Shown piece after piece: positions 18,195-28,125 of a stretch of DNA of 64,000 nt. The stretch is from Sediminibacterium ginsengisoli (GTDB taxonomy: Bacteria > Bacteroidota > Bacteroidia > Chitinophagales > Chitinophagaceae): the NCBI RefSeq assembly GCF_900167075.1, contig NZ_FUWH01000004.1, forward strand, positions 62,001 to 126,000. The letters run 5' to 3'. Each line of letters starts with the position of its first letter. Position 1 is the first letter of the stretch. The translations under genes and the position numbers were made by a program. The notes under the pieces were generated by a model. It had not been told where the DNA came from, ran no database searches, and saw only the letters and a list, made by a program, of their open reading frames with translations.

Positions 18195-20501
18195 ATGACT
18201 GTATTGAAAACCAGACGTTCGCTCCTGTTTTTATTGTTGGCCTGCTGTATTTGCGCAGTTTCGTTTGCGCAGAATGCCGGTTCTGTGAGCCAGTATTCAG
18301 ATCAGCAGATCATGGCACTTTGGAAGCAGGCACAGAAAGCGGGTATGTCTGAGGCTGATGCAGTGAAGGCGCTTGCTCAGCGTGGCATGAGCAGCAAGGA
18401 TATCAATGCGTTCAAGAAAAGGCTGGTAAGCCTGCAGGGAAATGCATCCTCACGTTCATTATTCGACTCCAAAAACCTGATCAAAGACACCACAGCTTTT
18501 ATCAGGGATACTACCTGGGTATACGAGGTGCCTACGCTGAAAAAAGGAGTTCCTTATTACGGATTTGATTTTTTCAACGGCAGCACAAGCAGCTTTTCAC
18601 CCAACTTCAATTTACCAACGCCGGCCAATTACGTACTGGGGCCCAATGATGAGCTGACGGTTACACTTACAGGTTTTAACGAGCTTACCAATACATCACT
18701 GATCTCCAGGGAAGGTAATTATGAAGTTCCGCATGCAGGTGTTGTAAAGCTGAGCGGACTTACCATACAGCAGGCAACGCAGAAGATCAAAAGCAAATTA
18801 CAGCAACCTTACCCTGCCGTTGCCAGCGGTAAAACACAAGTGATGGTACAACTCGGTGAACTGCGCAGTATTCACGTAACTGTGATCGGCGAAGCCCAGA
18901 ATCCGGGCGGTTATACCATTTCAGCGCTTTCAAGCTTTTTCAATGCGCTTTATCTTTCAGGCGGACCAAGTACAAACGGTTCACTGCGTAAGATCGAGCT
19001 CATCCGCAATAACAAACTGGTAGAGACGATCGATTTCTATGCTTTCCTTCAGAAAGGAACTTTAAAAGATATCCGCCTGGAAGACCAGGATGTGATCCGT
19101 TTCCCTTTATATGAAAAAAGGGTGATCCTTGATGGAGAGGTGAAACGTCCTGCGGTATACGAACTGCTGGAAAAAGAAACCCTTGCCGAACTGCTTCAAT
19201 ATGGCGGAGGTTTTGATCCGGAAGCATTCAAGGATGGCGTTAAGGTAGTGCAGCTGGGCGAAAAGGAAAGGAATGTAAGAGATGTGGCAGCTGCGGATTA
19301 CAATTATTTTATACCCAGGAACGGCGATTCTGTTCATGTTGAAAAGATCCTCGCCCGTTATACCAACCGTGTGATCATCAGTGGTGCGGTGCAAAGGCCG
19401 GGAAATTACGAGCTCACCAAAGACCTAACCCTGGCCCAACTGATCAGGAAAGCAGAAGGTCTGCGTGTGGATGCGTTCCTGAACAGAGGTTATATTAAAC
19501 GGATGCGTAACGACAATGCCGAAAGGGAATTTCAGGCATTTGATGTGAATGCTGTATTATCCGGAACAGCTGCACCTATTTATCTTCAACGTGAGGATTC
19601 TGTGGTGATCGCAGGAAAAGACAGCCTGCGGGACATCCCTCATATTACCGTTGCAGGCAATGTGCGCAACCCTGCCGTTTTTGAATACCGGAAAGGAATG
19701 TCGCTGGAAGATGTGATCTTCATGGCAGGCGGCTTTACAAGTGATGCGGCCAATCATAAAGTGGAAATATCGAGGCTGGAAAAAAATACTGCCGATACCC
19801 TGGCCAATAAACTGCTGGATATTATCACAGTGAACGTGGATTCCAGTCTTCAGAATGCCAATAAAACAATGCTGCAGCCTTTTGATTACATATTTGTTCC
19901 AAAGCTGCTGAACTACCATTCGCTCGGCAATGTAAAACTGAGGGGCGAAGTATTATATGCAGGAGATTATGCACTTGAAAAAAGGGATGAAAGTGTGCAG
20001 GAGATCATTGCAAGGGCAGGCGGCCTCTCACCATTTGCTTCAATGAACGATGTACAGGTTTACCGCAATAACCTGCGCGTGGCAACCAACCTCCTCGGCG
20101 ACCAGGCCAGGTCTGGTAAACCAGCTGCCCGTTTCCTGCTGTTACCGGGCGACAGTATCTACATTCCGCGCAATGTTCCTTTCGTGGAAGTGAAAGGGGC
20201 CGTATTCAATCCGCAGATCCTCAGTTATGAATCGGGAAGTTTCCTTTCTTATATTTCAAATGCCGGCGGTGTTACCGATCAGGGTAATCTTAAGAAAGCA
20301 TATATACAATACAGTAACGGTATCAATCAGAAAATAAAACATTTCCTGTTCTTCCGTAAATACCCGAAAGTAACTGCAGGCAGTAAGATCATTGTTCCGG
20401 AAAAAACAGAATCAACACGCAAGGGCTTATCGATACTCGAACTAAGTGCACTTACCGGTACACTTTCAGCTGTTGTAAGTATGATCGCTGTTCTTAAATA
20501 A
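18195..20501 (+). CDS. SLBB-domain polysaccharide export protein (Wza-like), system 1
   Basis: This is a 768-residue periplasmic/outer-membrane exporter. It has a signal peptide (LLFLLLACCICAVSFAQ) and a helical N-terminal region (YSDQQIMALWKQAQKAGMSE). The Poly_export domain follows at about residues 155-220 (GPNDELTVTLTGFNE, VPHAGVVKLSGLTIQQATQK). At least five SLBB repeats come next, with motifs such as VIGEAQNPGGY, LDGEVKRPAVYELL, ISGAVQRPGNYEL and VAGNVRNPAVFEY. The C-terminus ends in a hydrophobic helix (LSALTGTLSAVVSMIAVL). It is about twice the length of E. coli Wza, as in other Bacteroidota. It is paralogous to the gene at 45757-48225. It lies just before wzz and overall belongs to the (+) export module. 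Confidence 0.93.
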   Translation: MTVLKTRRSLLFLLLACCICAVSFAQNAGSVSQYSDQQIMALWKQAQKAGMSEADAVKALAQRGMSSKDINAFKKRLVSLQGNASSRSLFDSKNLIKDTTAFIRDTTWVYEVPTLKKGVPYYGFDFFNGSTSSFSPNFNLPTPANYVLGPNDELTVTLTGFNELTNTSLISREGNYEVPHAGVVKLSGLTIQQATQKIKSKLQQPYPAVASGKTQVMVQLGELRSIHVTVIGEAQNPGGYTISALSSFFNALYLSGGPSTNGSLRKIELIRNNKLVETIDFYAFLQKGTLKDIRLEDQDVIRFPLYEKRVILDGEVKRPAVYELLEKETLAELLQYGGGFDPEAFKDGVKVVQLGEKERNVRDVAAADYNYFIPRNGDSVHVEKILARYTNRVIISGAVQRPGNYELTKDLTLAQLIRKAEGLRVDAFLNRGYIKRMRNDNAEREFQAFDVNAVLSGTAAPIYLQREDSVVIAGKDSLRDIPHITVAGNVRNPAVFEYRKGMSLEDVIFMAGGFTSDAANHKVEISRLEKNTADTLANKLLDIITVNVDSSLQNANKTMLQPFDYIFVPKLLNYHSLGNVKLRGEVLYAGDYALEKRDESVQEIIARAGGLSPFASMNDVQVYRNNLRVATNLLGDQARSGKPAARFLLLPGDSIYIPRNVPFVEVKGAVFNPQILSYESGSFLSYISNAGGVTDQGNLKKAYIQYSNGINQKIKHFLFFRKYPKVTAGSKIIVPEKTESTRKGLSILELSALTGTLSAVVSMIAVLK

Positions 20502-20507
20502 TCTTCC

Positions 20508-21602
20508 ATGCAACAACCCGAACCTATCAATTTACCCGAGGATGAAGCCTATTCACTGCAGTCAGACGGATTACAGCTGCTGAGTGCCGCCAAACAGGCA
20601 TTGTCTTTCCGCAAACTGCTTTTCCTGGCCGGAATACTGGGCGCAGTTCTTGGTGTGGCTTATTATTTCTGGAAGCCTGTTACCTACACCGCCAGGATCT
20701 CATTTGTAGTGGAAGATACCAAAGCCAGCGGCAGCGGCCTGATGTCTGCGCTTGCGGGGCAATTCGGTCTGGACCTTGGCAATATTACAGGCGGAAGCGG
20801 TATTCTTTCGGGAGATAATATCCTGGAGCTACTGAAAAGCCGAAGCCTCATTAAAAAGACACTTTTAACACCGGCAGACAGTACATCTTCCAGGTCTCTT
20901 GCCGATGTATACGCCGACTCTTATGGCTGGAAAAAGAAATGGGAACAAAACAGCAAAGTGAACAAACTGGTACAGTTTCCTCCGGGCAAAGAAAGCTACG
21001 GGCGTATAGAGGACAGCCTTTTGCAAAGGATCGTAAAAAATATTCTCGAGAAAGAATTAAGTGTTGTAAAGATCGATCGTAAACTCAGCTTTATAGAAAT
21101 GCAGAGCACCATGCGTGATGAACAGCTGAGCATTTCCTTTTGCCAGCGCCTGCTGAAGACCGCTACGGATTTCTACATTGAAACAAAAACAAGAAGGCTT
21201 ACCAAAAACATCCAGCGCCTGCAGGCAAAAGCCGATAGTCTCGAGCGTTCTCTTAACAAAAAAACCTATTCGGCTGCAGATGCCAGCCGTTTACTCCTGG
21301 ATGCGAACCCCGCTTATGCAGCACCGGAAGTTACTGCCGAAATTTCCTCCCGTGATAAATATGTACAAAGCACTATTTACGGGGAGATCATTAAGAACCT
21401 GGAGATCAACAAAACGGCACAGATCCAGGAAACCCCTACCATACAGGTGGTTGACAATGCTGAAATCCCATTGAAGAAAAACAAAACATCCGCATTGGCT
21501 GCTGTCGGTGGTGGATTCTTCTTAGCTGTATTTATCACCTTTCTGCTGCTCACTGCGCGCTTTGTTTTCTTTGGCAGCAATGCTGCTTCGAGAAAATTGT
21601 AA
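20508..21602 (+). CDS. Wzz-like chain-length determinant protein, system 1
   Basis: This 364-residue protein has two membrane helices: residues about 37-53 (LLFLAGILGAVLGVAYYFW) and near the C-terminus (AAVGGGFFLAVFITFLLLTARF). Between them is a periplasmic coiled-coil region. That is the Wzz/PCP co-polymerase layout, which sets polymer length together with Wzy. The segment FGLDLGNITGGSGILSGDNI parallels FGLDLGGGGGSAFSGSN in the minus-strand homologue at 44642, so they are paralogues. There is no C-terminal BY-kinase domain. It lies 6 bases after the SLBB gene and just before a strong terminator. Confidence 0.92.
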   Translation: MQQPEPINLPEDEAYSLQSDGLQLLSAAKQALSFRKLLFLAGILGAVLGVAYYFWKPVTYTARISFVVEDTKASGSGLMSALAGQFGLDLGNITGGSGILSGDNILELLKSRSLIKKTLLTPADSTSSRSLADVYADSYGWKKKWEQNSKVNKLVQFPPGKESYGRIEDSLLQRIVKNILEKELSVVKIDRKLSFIEMQSTMRDEQLSISFCQRLLKTATDFYIETKTRRLTKNIQRLQAKADSLERSLNKKTYSAADASRLLLDANPAYAAPEVTAEISSRDKYVQSTIYGEIIKNLEINKTAQIQETPTIQVVDNAEIPLKKNKTSALAAVGGGFFLAVFITFLLLTARFVFFGSNAASRKL

Positions 21603-21610
21603 TTACATAA

Positions 21611-21657
21611 GCATCAATAAAAATGCCCGCTTTGCAAGCGGGCATTTTTATTGATGC
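21611..21657. terminator. Perfect 22-bp hairpin separating the two convergent glycan loci
   Basis: The arms are 21611-21632 and 21636-21657 with a 3-base loop. The stem core is ATGCCCGCTT, flanked by an A-rich run on one side and a T-rich run on the other, so it can terminate on both strands. It lies 8 bases after the wzz stop and 19 bases before the stop of the opposing Wzi-like gene. Confidence 0.9.
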
Positions 21658-21676
21658 ATTTATCAGATTGCAGTGA

Positions 21677-23323
21677 TCAGAACCTGTAAGAGACAGCCAG
21701 TCTTCCTGAAACATTAAGGATTTCATTACCGGGTGCCAAATATTCGTTGGGGTCTACCTGTATCACCAGCCATTTATAGTTATAAGAACGAATAATACCG
21801 AGCTGTGCAGAGAACAGAAATGATTTATAATCCCAGTCTGCTTTAAAGGTGGTGGAAAGATCGATCCAGTGGCGTCTGAAATCCGACAGGTATTCAAACG
21901 CATAATAGTAATAGTCGCTGTTATACCTCACACGTTCAAACTGCATCCCCAGCCGCTTCAGGCCTTTTATCCAGCTCACCTCAAATGTCTGGCTGTTGCT
22001 TCCGGGTCCGATGCCTGCTCCCAATGAGCGGCCCATATGTGTATAGCCCTGGCGTACATAGGTATGTGTGTACCAACTATCGGGCGATCTGATCAGCTCT
22101 GCCGTTGGCGCCTGCATCTGCGTTAATTCCGCAGCAAACTGAATATGTGCGTTATTGCGTGTAGCAAATAGTTTTCTGAATCCTGCTACATAAGCCCGAC
22201 GGTACGGATCAGACTGCAAAACATTCCATGGCATCAGTGATATATCCTTTCTTCCGTATTCCATGTACAGTTCTGCATTTTCAGCTGGCATTACATATCG
22301 TACAAATAAAGACCCTATCGAGGCTTTACGGCCGTTCTTTTCAGCTGCTGTGCGGGTTCTTCCGAAAAAGCCCTGAAACGGCAGAACATCCAGCGGGTTG
22401 CTGATATCCGACATATACAAATAAGAAGCTTTGGCAACGCCAAGGTAAAGTCCCGGCGTCCATTTGGGGTTCCAGGTAAGTACCATTCCAGCTATATAAC
22501 GATCTTCTTCGTGTTTGGGCTCGTATACAAAATTGCCGTTGTAAACACTGTAAATACGCGGCGGCAATATACCTGAAGAAGAAAGCTTTCCGCCAATGAT
22601 CTGCCCTTCAAAACTTCCGATTCCTGTGTTGATCGGTCTTGTTGTATTAATGGTTGCATGTAAAAATCCCGGCGCATTGGTACTCATGATAAGCGAATTC
22701 CGGTAACCGGGTCCCCACCATAAATTTTCTGTTGAAATACCCGCAGAGATTGCGCCGGCGTTGTAACGAATGAATGACTGCCCTGGTAATACTTTATGGT
22801 AAGCACCGCTTCCGAATTGCTCCGGTATATCTGACCTGTTCCAGAAAATATAACGATCTGCCCAGGCTTTCTCGTTCAGCTGCGATGAGAAACCTTCAAA
22901 ATCCTTGTTTGCCGCCGAAACCAATTCCGGCGCTACCTGCATGGTGATATGTTTACCGATCTTTGCATACACGCCCGCACTCACCATTACCTGGTATCCT
23001 CGTGCCGGGATCATTGAACCCAGGTTCCAATCGTATGGCAATTTACTGTTAGCCTGTTGTACCAGCGTTACCGGGGTGAACCCTGCTTTTATAACAGCAT
23101 TGTTCACGAACAGGCTCTCATTCTTCCCCAGAGCCGAATCCAGTTCTTTCAGCGATACCTGGTTCGCATTCACACTTAAAGAACTTTTTTGCTGATAGGA
23201 TCCCAGCAGCTGGCGGTTACGGAACAACTCTTTGAGCCGGTCGTTAGAAATGACCTGTGCAGTTGCCGTATAACCTGTTACTGCAGCTATGACCAGTAAA
23301 GATAACCTGCGCGGTTTTATCAT
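21677..23323 (-). CDS. Caps_assemb_Wzi family outer-membrane protein (Wzi-like A)
   Basis: This 548-residue protein has a signal peptide (LSLLVIAAVTGYTATAQ) and a beta-barrel composition. The family hallmark is clear: ISAGISTENLWWGPGYRNSL followed by IMSTNAPGFLHATI. It ends with a typical outer-membrane terminal strand (SGRLAVSYRF). Wzi is a surface lectin-like barrel that anchors capsule in E. coli; here it probably binds or assembles exopolysaccharide. It is a close tandem paralogue of the next gene upstream (23332-24888), separated by 8 bases. These are the last two genes of the minus-strand locus. Confidence 0.88.
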   Translation of the reverse strand: MIKPRRLSLLVIAAVTGYTATAQVISNDRLKELFRNRQLLGSYQQKSSLSVNANQVSLKELDSALGKNESLFVNNAVIKAGFTPVTLVQQANSKLPYDWNLGSMIPARGYQVMVSAGVYAKIGKHITMQVAPELVSAANKDFEGFSSQLNEKAWADRYIFWNRSDIPEQFGSGAYHKVLPGQSFIRYNAGAISAGISTENLWWGPGYRNSLIMSTNAPGFLHATINTTRPINTGIGSFEGQIIGGKLSSSGILPPRIYSVYNGNFVYEPKHEEDRYIAGMVLTWNPKWTPGLYLGVAKASYLYMSDISNPLDVLPFQGFFGRTRTAAEKNGRKASIGSLFVRYVMPAENAELYMEYGRKDISLMPWNVLQSDPYRRAYVAGFRKLFATRNNAHIQFAAELTQMQAPTAELIRSPDSWYTHTYVRQGYTHMGRSLGAGIGPGSNSQTFEVSWIKGLKRLGMQFERVRYNSDYYYYAFEYLSDFRRHWIDLSTTFKADWDYKSFLFSAQLGIIRSYNYKWLVIQVDPNEYLAPGNEILNVSGRLAVSYRF

Positions 23324-23331
23324 GGTAATAA

Positions 23332-24888
23332 TCAGAATAAATAAGAAATGCTGAGTCTGCTGTGAAAATTGAGCCTGTTAAGGCTGGCTTCCCACATATA
23401 CCTGCGTGAGTTTACGAGTTCTGCCTTTGCGGAAATGATCATGTTTTTATATTTCCACTTGGGTAATACACCTATCCCAAAATCAATCCATTTATTTACC
23501 GCATGCTCCTGCGGATCTCTTTCCAGTCGTTCAATTAAAAACCCTAATTGTTTCCAGCCGTCTACCCAGTTAACAGTTATGCTCTGAACGTTTGTACCTA
23601 GCCCCGCGCCTGCGCCAAGGATCTGGTTCTGATGTGTGTACCCTTCCCATATCTGGCCATGCGTATACCAGTTACCTGCGTCCCTCACCATAAAATCGGG
23701 GGTCTGGCTCATTTGTGTCAATTCGAAACCCAGTTCCAGGCGCCTGTTCTGCTGCATGGGTATGATCTTCCTGATGCCTGCAATGTATGCGGCTGAGTGG
23801 GTAGGACCCAGTAAATAATCCCGCATGTTAACACCATAATCGTTATACCCATATTCTATATAGAATTCCGTTTTTGCTTTTGGTAGCACCCAGCGCATGA
23901 AAAAAGAAGCCAGCTGGTCTCTCCGCATATTATCTTCATTCCGTACATTTTTCTTTTCAACAGCTAATGCAAGCACGGGGAAATATTTTTCAAAGATCCC
24001 TACAGACGGAGATTCATTATCGTCTGTATAGGTTTGTACGGCCCTCGTGAATCCGACAAAAAGGCCAGGCACCCATTTGGGCTGGTAGCTGAGTACGATA
24101 CCGCTGAGGTAACGCGCATCGTTAAAAGGAACCGGGCGCGCCATCAGGTTAGTATTTTCGAATGTAAGTTTAGGGTCAAGTGTGATCTCGCCACCCAGCA
24201 ACTGCCATTCGAAACTGCCGATACCTGTTTTTACAGGCCTGCGTGATTTGAAAAAAAAGTGATTGAATCCAGGCGCATTGTTACTCATTAAAAGAGCACT
24301 TCGCATACCGGGACCCCACCAAAGATTCTCTGTTGAAACACCCGCAGAAAAAGCACCTGCTGAAATACTGATGCTCGACTGCCCTGGAAATATCTTTTTA
24401 TAGGCTCCGGTAAGGATATTACCATATTGACTATTATGCTCAAAACCCGGATTAGCAGCATACACAAATTCGGGCTGAAGCTGAACATCGAGCGGTCCTG
24501 CGGAAATATGTATACCGGCGCGTACCATTGCCTGATAACTTTTTGCAGCGATCATGGCACCATCGTTCCAGCCGAATGGATGATGGGAATTGAATTGCTG
24601 TACGATGGTTAACGGAAGAATGGTTAATGCAGCTTTTTTAAACCGGTGCGGCTGCAGGTAATCTGAAGAACTGTCTATCGTTTTGTAAAGTCCGCGCTCA
24701 GATAAAAGGCGACCGCTCGCCTGAAATGGACGTACATTGAATGACAAGGTAGAATCGACCTTACCCATCAATTGTAATGAACGCGCTGTTTCATCTGCAA
24801 AAGATCCCGGCAGGATCGTCTGGGCATAAGAATGGTTACAGAGTAAAACAGAGAAAAACAATATTCTCCTCAGGAATCGAACAATCAT
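23332..24888 (-). CDS. Caps_assemb_Wzi family outer-membrane protein (Wzi-like B)
   Basis: The 518-residue protein has a signal peptide (MIVRFLRRILFFSVLLCNHS) ending near SYA. It carries the Wzi hallmark FSAGVSTENLWWGPGMRSAL followed by LMSNNAPGFNHF. Conserved segments shared with Wzi-like A are FNSHHPFGWNDGAMIAAKSY, YQPKWVPGLFVGFTRAV and the C-terminal SRLSISYLF strand. It probably acts at the outer membrane in capsule assembly or surface retention. It lies 34 bases downstream of the PglF-like gene, in the same orientation. Duplication followed by divergence is the simplest explanation for the pair. Confidence 0.88.
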   Translation of the reverse strand: MIVRFLRRILFFSVLLCNHSYAQTILPGSFADETARSLQLMGKVDSTLSFNVRPFQASGRLLSERGLYKTIDSSSDYLQPHRFKKAALTILPLTIVQQFNSHHPFGWNDGAMIAAKSYQAMVRAGIHISAGPLDVQLQPEFVYAANPGFEHNSQYGNILTGAYKKIFPGQSSISISAGAFSAGVSTENLWWGPGMRSALLMSNNAPGFNHFFFKSRRPVKTGIGSFEWQLLGGEITLDPKLTFENTNLMARPVPFNDARYLSGIVLSYQPKWVPGLFVGFTRAVQTYTDDNESPSVGIFEKYFPVLALAVEKKNVRNEDNMRRDQLASFFMRWVLPKAKTEFYIEYGYNDYGVNMRDYLLGPTHSAAYIAGIRKIIPMQQNRRLELGFELTQMSQTPDFMVRDAGNWYTHGQIWEGYTHQNQILGAGAGLGTNVQSITVNWVDGWKQLGFLIERLERDPQEHAVNKWIDFGIGVLPKWKYKNMIISAKAELVNSRRYMWEASLNRLNFHSRLSISYLF

Positions 24889-24922
24889 TCAGTAAATCTA
24901 AAGTGAAACGCTATGACTATGT

Positions 24923-26881
24923 TTATGACACTGCCCGGGTGATCGGTACAACATTAATGGCAGTTTTGCTTCCATCCAATGATTCGAAAATGGAGTTGTT
25001 GCTTACAAATTCAGGAACTAGCTCTTTCATTTTCGCTACCATTTCCATACTTGCCTGCTTCTTACGTGCCAGCAGTATGAGTTCTTCGAATTTCAGCTGC
25101 ATATCTGAAAGGCCAGAGTGGCGTACTTTGGCTATCATGATCTTCTCATGATAAGTAGGCAATGTATTTTCATTATCTGTAAGCAGTTCCTCGTACAGCT
25201 TTTCGCCAGGCCTCAGGCCGGTATACTTAATATCTACATCAATACCGGGAACCAATCCGTACAAACGGATCATTTTCTTGGCAAGATCTACTATAGGCAC
25301 AGGTTTGCCCATATCGAACACGAATATTTCACCGCCATTACCCATGGAACCTGCTTCCAGTACCAGCTGGCAGGCTTCAGGAATGGTCATGAAAAACCTG
25401 GTGATATTTGGATGTGTTACCGTTACTGGGCCGCCCTTTTCGATTTGTTCTTTGAAACGATTGATCACAGAGCCATTAGAACCCAGAACATTACCGAAAC
25501 GGGTAGTTATAAACTTGGTAGCCATTTTTTGTGCGCTGTTACTGTCGCTCCCGTTTGTATTAACGCTGAACTGATAATGTAACGCCTGTACATATGTTTC
25601 GGCGAGCCGTTTTGAAGCACCCATCACATTGGTCGGGTTCACAGCCTTATCGGTTGATACCATTACAAAACGCTGTACATGATGTTTAACGGCCAGATCG
25701 GCAATGATCTTTGTTCCGTTTACGTTTGTAAGTACCGCTTCCGAAGGGCAAAGTTCCATCATCGGTACGTGTTTATATGCGGCAGCATGATAAACGATAT
25801 GCGGTTCGAACAGGGTGAACATCTCTTGCATGCGGTGCTCATTCCTTATATCTCCAAGGAAAGATACGCAGGTAGTAGAAGTTTTTATATCCTGCAATTC
25901 GAGCTCCAGCTGGTGCAGTGGTGTTTCGGCCTGATCACAAAGAATAATCGTTTGAGGATTGTATTTAAGCAACTGGCGCACTATTTCACTTCCGATAGAA
26001 CCGGCCGCACCTGTAACCAGTATTCTTTTGTTGCTGATCTGCGAAACGATCTTATCATTATTGATCCTGATGGGGTCACGCTCCAACAGGTTTTCGATCT
26101 TGATGGTCTGTAACTGCCGGGCCGAGAATTGGCCGTTGATCCACGTATCCAATGGCGGAACATTCAGTACCTTGATATCATGATCAAGACAAAAATCCAC
26201 GATCTCATTTTTCTTTACCGGAGGCAGATCAAATACTGCGATAATAATCTCATCTATTTTCTGCGCCAGTGATATTGCCTGAAGATCGAGGGTATGATGG
26301 ATTTTGATGCCGTCCACCACCTTTCCAACTTTTCTCAGGTCATCATCAATAAAAGCTACAACTGTAATATTCAGTTTCGAATCATGTTCCAGGATCCGTT
26401 TTGTTGCGAAACCAGCTTCCCCAGCCCCAAAAATGATCACATTCTTGCGATCCATCTTGTAGCTGCGCATGTAACTGAATGCATATTTAATAAATACACG
26501 GTAACTGATAAGCGCAAGAAAACTAAATAAGGCGTAAATAATCAATGTAACATTGGAAAAGAAAACTGCACCCCCCGAATTCGACGATACAAGACTAATG
26601 AAAAATAATACGCTTGTACTCATGGCGATAGCATAACAGATACGTAATGCATCCTGCACACCGGTATAACGTATGATCCCCGCATAAATACGGAAATTAA
26701 CAAATACAATGGAATTTATCAGTAGGATGATCAGCAGGCTTCCGCTCAGATCATGCAGTGTGAGTTTTTCAAACGCCAGGTTATGTTTGATCAGTAAAGC
26801 AAAAGCAAAAGCAAAACTACAGACTGCCAGGTCTATCAGAAAAATAATCCAACGCGGTACAATGTTTATTGTTTTAAACAT
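24923..26881 (-). CDS. PglF-like membrane nucleotide-sugar 4,6-dehydratase (CapD/FlaA1/WbpM family)
   Basis: This 652-residue protein has four N-terminal membrane helices (about residues 12-125). A CoA-binding-like Rossmann fold follows (NVIIFGAGEAGFATKRIL), then a second Rossmann domain with ITGAAGSIGSEIVRQL. The catalytic STDKAVNPTNVMGASKR segment carries the Met-x3-Lys variant of the SDR active site that is typical of the long UDP-GlcNAc 4,6-dehydratases PglF and WbpM. The expected product is UDP-2-acetamido-2,6-dideoxy-4-keto-hexose, the substrate of the PglE-like aminotransferase encoded just upstream. A 116-base gap separates it from that gene. Confidence 0.93.
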   Translation of the reverse strand: MFKTINIVPRWIIFLIDLAVCSFAFAFALLIKHNLAFEKLTLHDLSGSLLIILLINSIVFVNFRIYAGIIRYTGVQDALRICYAIAMSTSVLFFISLVSSNSGGAVFFSNVTLIIYALFSFLALISYRVFIKYAFSYMRSYKMDRKNVIIFGAGEAGFATKRILEHDSKLNITVVAFIDDDLRKVGKVVDGIKIHHTLDLQAISLAQKIDEIIIAVFDLPPVKKNEIVDFCLDHDIKVLNVPPLDTWINGQFSARQLQTIKIENLLERDPIRINNDKIVSQISNKRILVTGAAGSIGSEIVRQLLKYNPQTIILCDQAETPLHQLELELQDIKTSTTCVSFLGDIRNEHRMQEMFTLFEPHIVYHAAAYKHVPMMELCPSEAVLTNVNGTKIIADLAVKHHVQRFVMVSTDKAVNPTNVMGASKRLAETYVQALHYQFSVNTNGSDSNSAQKMATKFITTRFGNVLGSNGSVINRFKEQIEKGGPVTVTHPNITRFFMTIPEACQLVLEAGSMGNGGEIFVFDMGKPVPIVDLAKKMIRLYGLVPGIDVDIKYTGLRPGEKLYEELLTDNENTLPTYHEKIMIAKVRHSGLSDMQLKFEELILLARKKQASMEMVAKMKELVPEFVSNNSIFESLDGSKTAINVVPITRAVS

Positions 26882-26912
26882 ATTGAGCAGTTAAATCCTT
26901 GCAAATCAATGT

Positions 26913-26937
26913 TAAATGTACGACACATATATAACAA
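26913..26937 (-). promoter_or_regulatory. Possible internal promoter before the PglF-like gene
   Basis: On the minus strand a TTG (26935-26937) is followed 14 bases later by TACATTTA (26913-26920), one mismatch from TAnnTTTG. The 116-base AT-rich gap is one of the few real gaps in the minus locus. PglF and the two Wzi genes might therefore also be transcribed separately. Confidence 0.3.
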
Positions 26938-26997
26938 CCACAATAAAAGCCGTTTTAATTTAACTAATTGCTTGTTTTATATTAGTTATATATTACT

Positions 26998-28125
26998 CTA
27001 AAATATATTCCTGATTACAGTCACTACCCGCTGCAGGTCTTCTTCGGTGAGATTGCTTCCGGAGGGCAGGCATAAACCTTGAGCAAATAAATTTTCTGCA
27101 TTTTTATTGCCAAAATACGGAGCATCCGCAAATACGGGCTGAAGATGCATTGGCTTCCAGAGGGGGCGGCTTTCAATATTTTTTGCTTCCAGCGCAATAC
27201 GGATACGATCAGCGTCAATACCATTATTCTTTTCAGGGTTTATCAATATGCATGTTAACCATCTGTTTGAGAAGGCACCTTGCTGTTCTTCTAAAAATGA
27301 TATCCCTGGTATATGTGAAAGCTGGGCCTTATAATACTCGAAATTACTGCGCCTGGCTTTTATCCTGTCATCCAGCACCTCCAGTTGCCCTATACCTATT
27401 CCTGCTAATACATTCGATAATCGGTAATTATATCCTATCTCTGAATGCTGGTAGTGTGGCGCCGTGTCCCTGGCCTGTGTAGCAAAAAATTTTGCTTTCG
27501 CAATATGTTCTGCATTTTCAGAAAGCAATGCACCACCGCCGGAAGTTGTGATAATTTTATTTCCATTGAAGCTCAATACACCGAAAGTTCCGAAAGATCC
27601 GCATGGCTTGTTATCAATTGATGAGCCCAGCGCCTCTGCGGCATCTTCAATTACCGGTATATCGCAATCTGATGCGATCTTCATGATCGCTTCCATCTTT
27701 GCTGGCATGCCGTATAAATGAACCACGATAATTGCTTTGGGCTTCCTGCCCAATGCGATAAAATATTCAATTGCCTCTTTCAATGCGGAAGGACACATAT
27801 TCCATGTATCCGGCTCAGAGTCTATAAAAACAGGTTGAGCGCGTTCATATACAATAGGATTTGCTGATGCGGAGAAGGTAAGGCTTTGACACAGTACAAT
27901 ATCTCCGTCTTCAACATTTAACAACTTCAGCGACAAGTGTATTGCTGCCGTTCCTGAGCTCAGCGCTGCAACGTGAGAAACAGCAGTTCTCTCTCCCAGT
28001 TTTTCTTCAAACAGGTTTACCAATGGCCCTAATGGTGCTATCCAGTTTGTATCGAATGCCTGTTTCACATATTCCAGTTCATTACTCCCCATATGAGGTG
28101 AGGATAACCAAATTTTAGTTTTCAT
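26998..28125 (-). CDS. PglE-like DegT/DnrJ/EryC1 sugar aminotransferase
   Basis: This 375-residue PLP enzyme begins MKTKIWLSSPHMGSNELEYV, a start characteristic of PglE/UDP-4-amino-sugar aminotransferases. GTAAIHLSLKLL, EDAAEALGSSI and the PLP-lysine segment GVLSFNGNKIITTSGGG are present. It should convert the 4-keto sugar from PglF to UDP-4-amino-4,6-dideoxy-GlcNAc using glutamate. The ATG at 28123-28125 overlaps the stop of the PglD-like gene (ATGA), so I reject the longer frame that opens at 28233. The cassette order PglC-PglD-PglE-PglF supports the call. Confidence 0.92.
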   Translation of the reverse strand: MKTKIWLSSPHMGSNELEYVKQAFDTNWIAPLGPLVNLFEEKLGERTAVSHVAALSSGTAAIHLSLKLLNVEDGDIVLCQSLTFSASANPIVYERAQPVFIDSEPDTWNMCPSALKEAIEYFIALGRKPKAIIVVHLYGMPAKMEAIMKIASDCDIPVIEDAAEALGSSIDNKPCGSFGTFGVLSFNGNKIITTSGGGALLSENAEHIAKAKFFATQARDTAPHYQHSEIGYNYRLSNVLAGIGIGQLEVLDDRIKARRSNFEYYKAQLSHIPGISFLEEQQGAFSNRWLTCILINPEKNNGIDADRIRIALEAKNIESRPLWKPMHLQPVFADAPYFGNKNAENLFAQGLCLPSGSNLTEEDLQRVVTVIRNIF

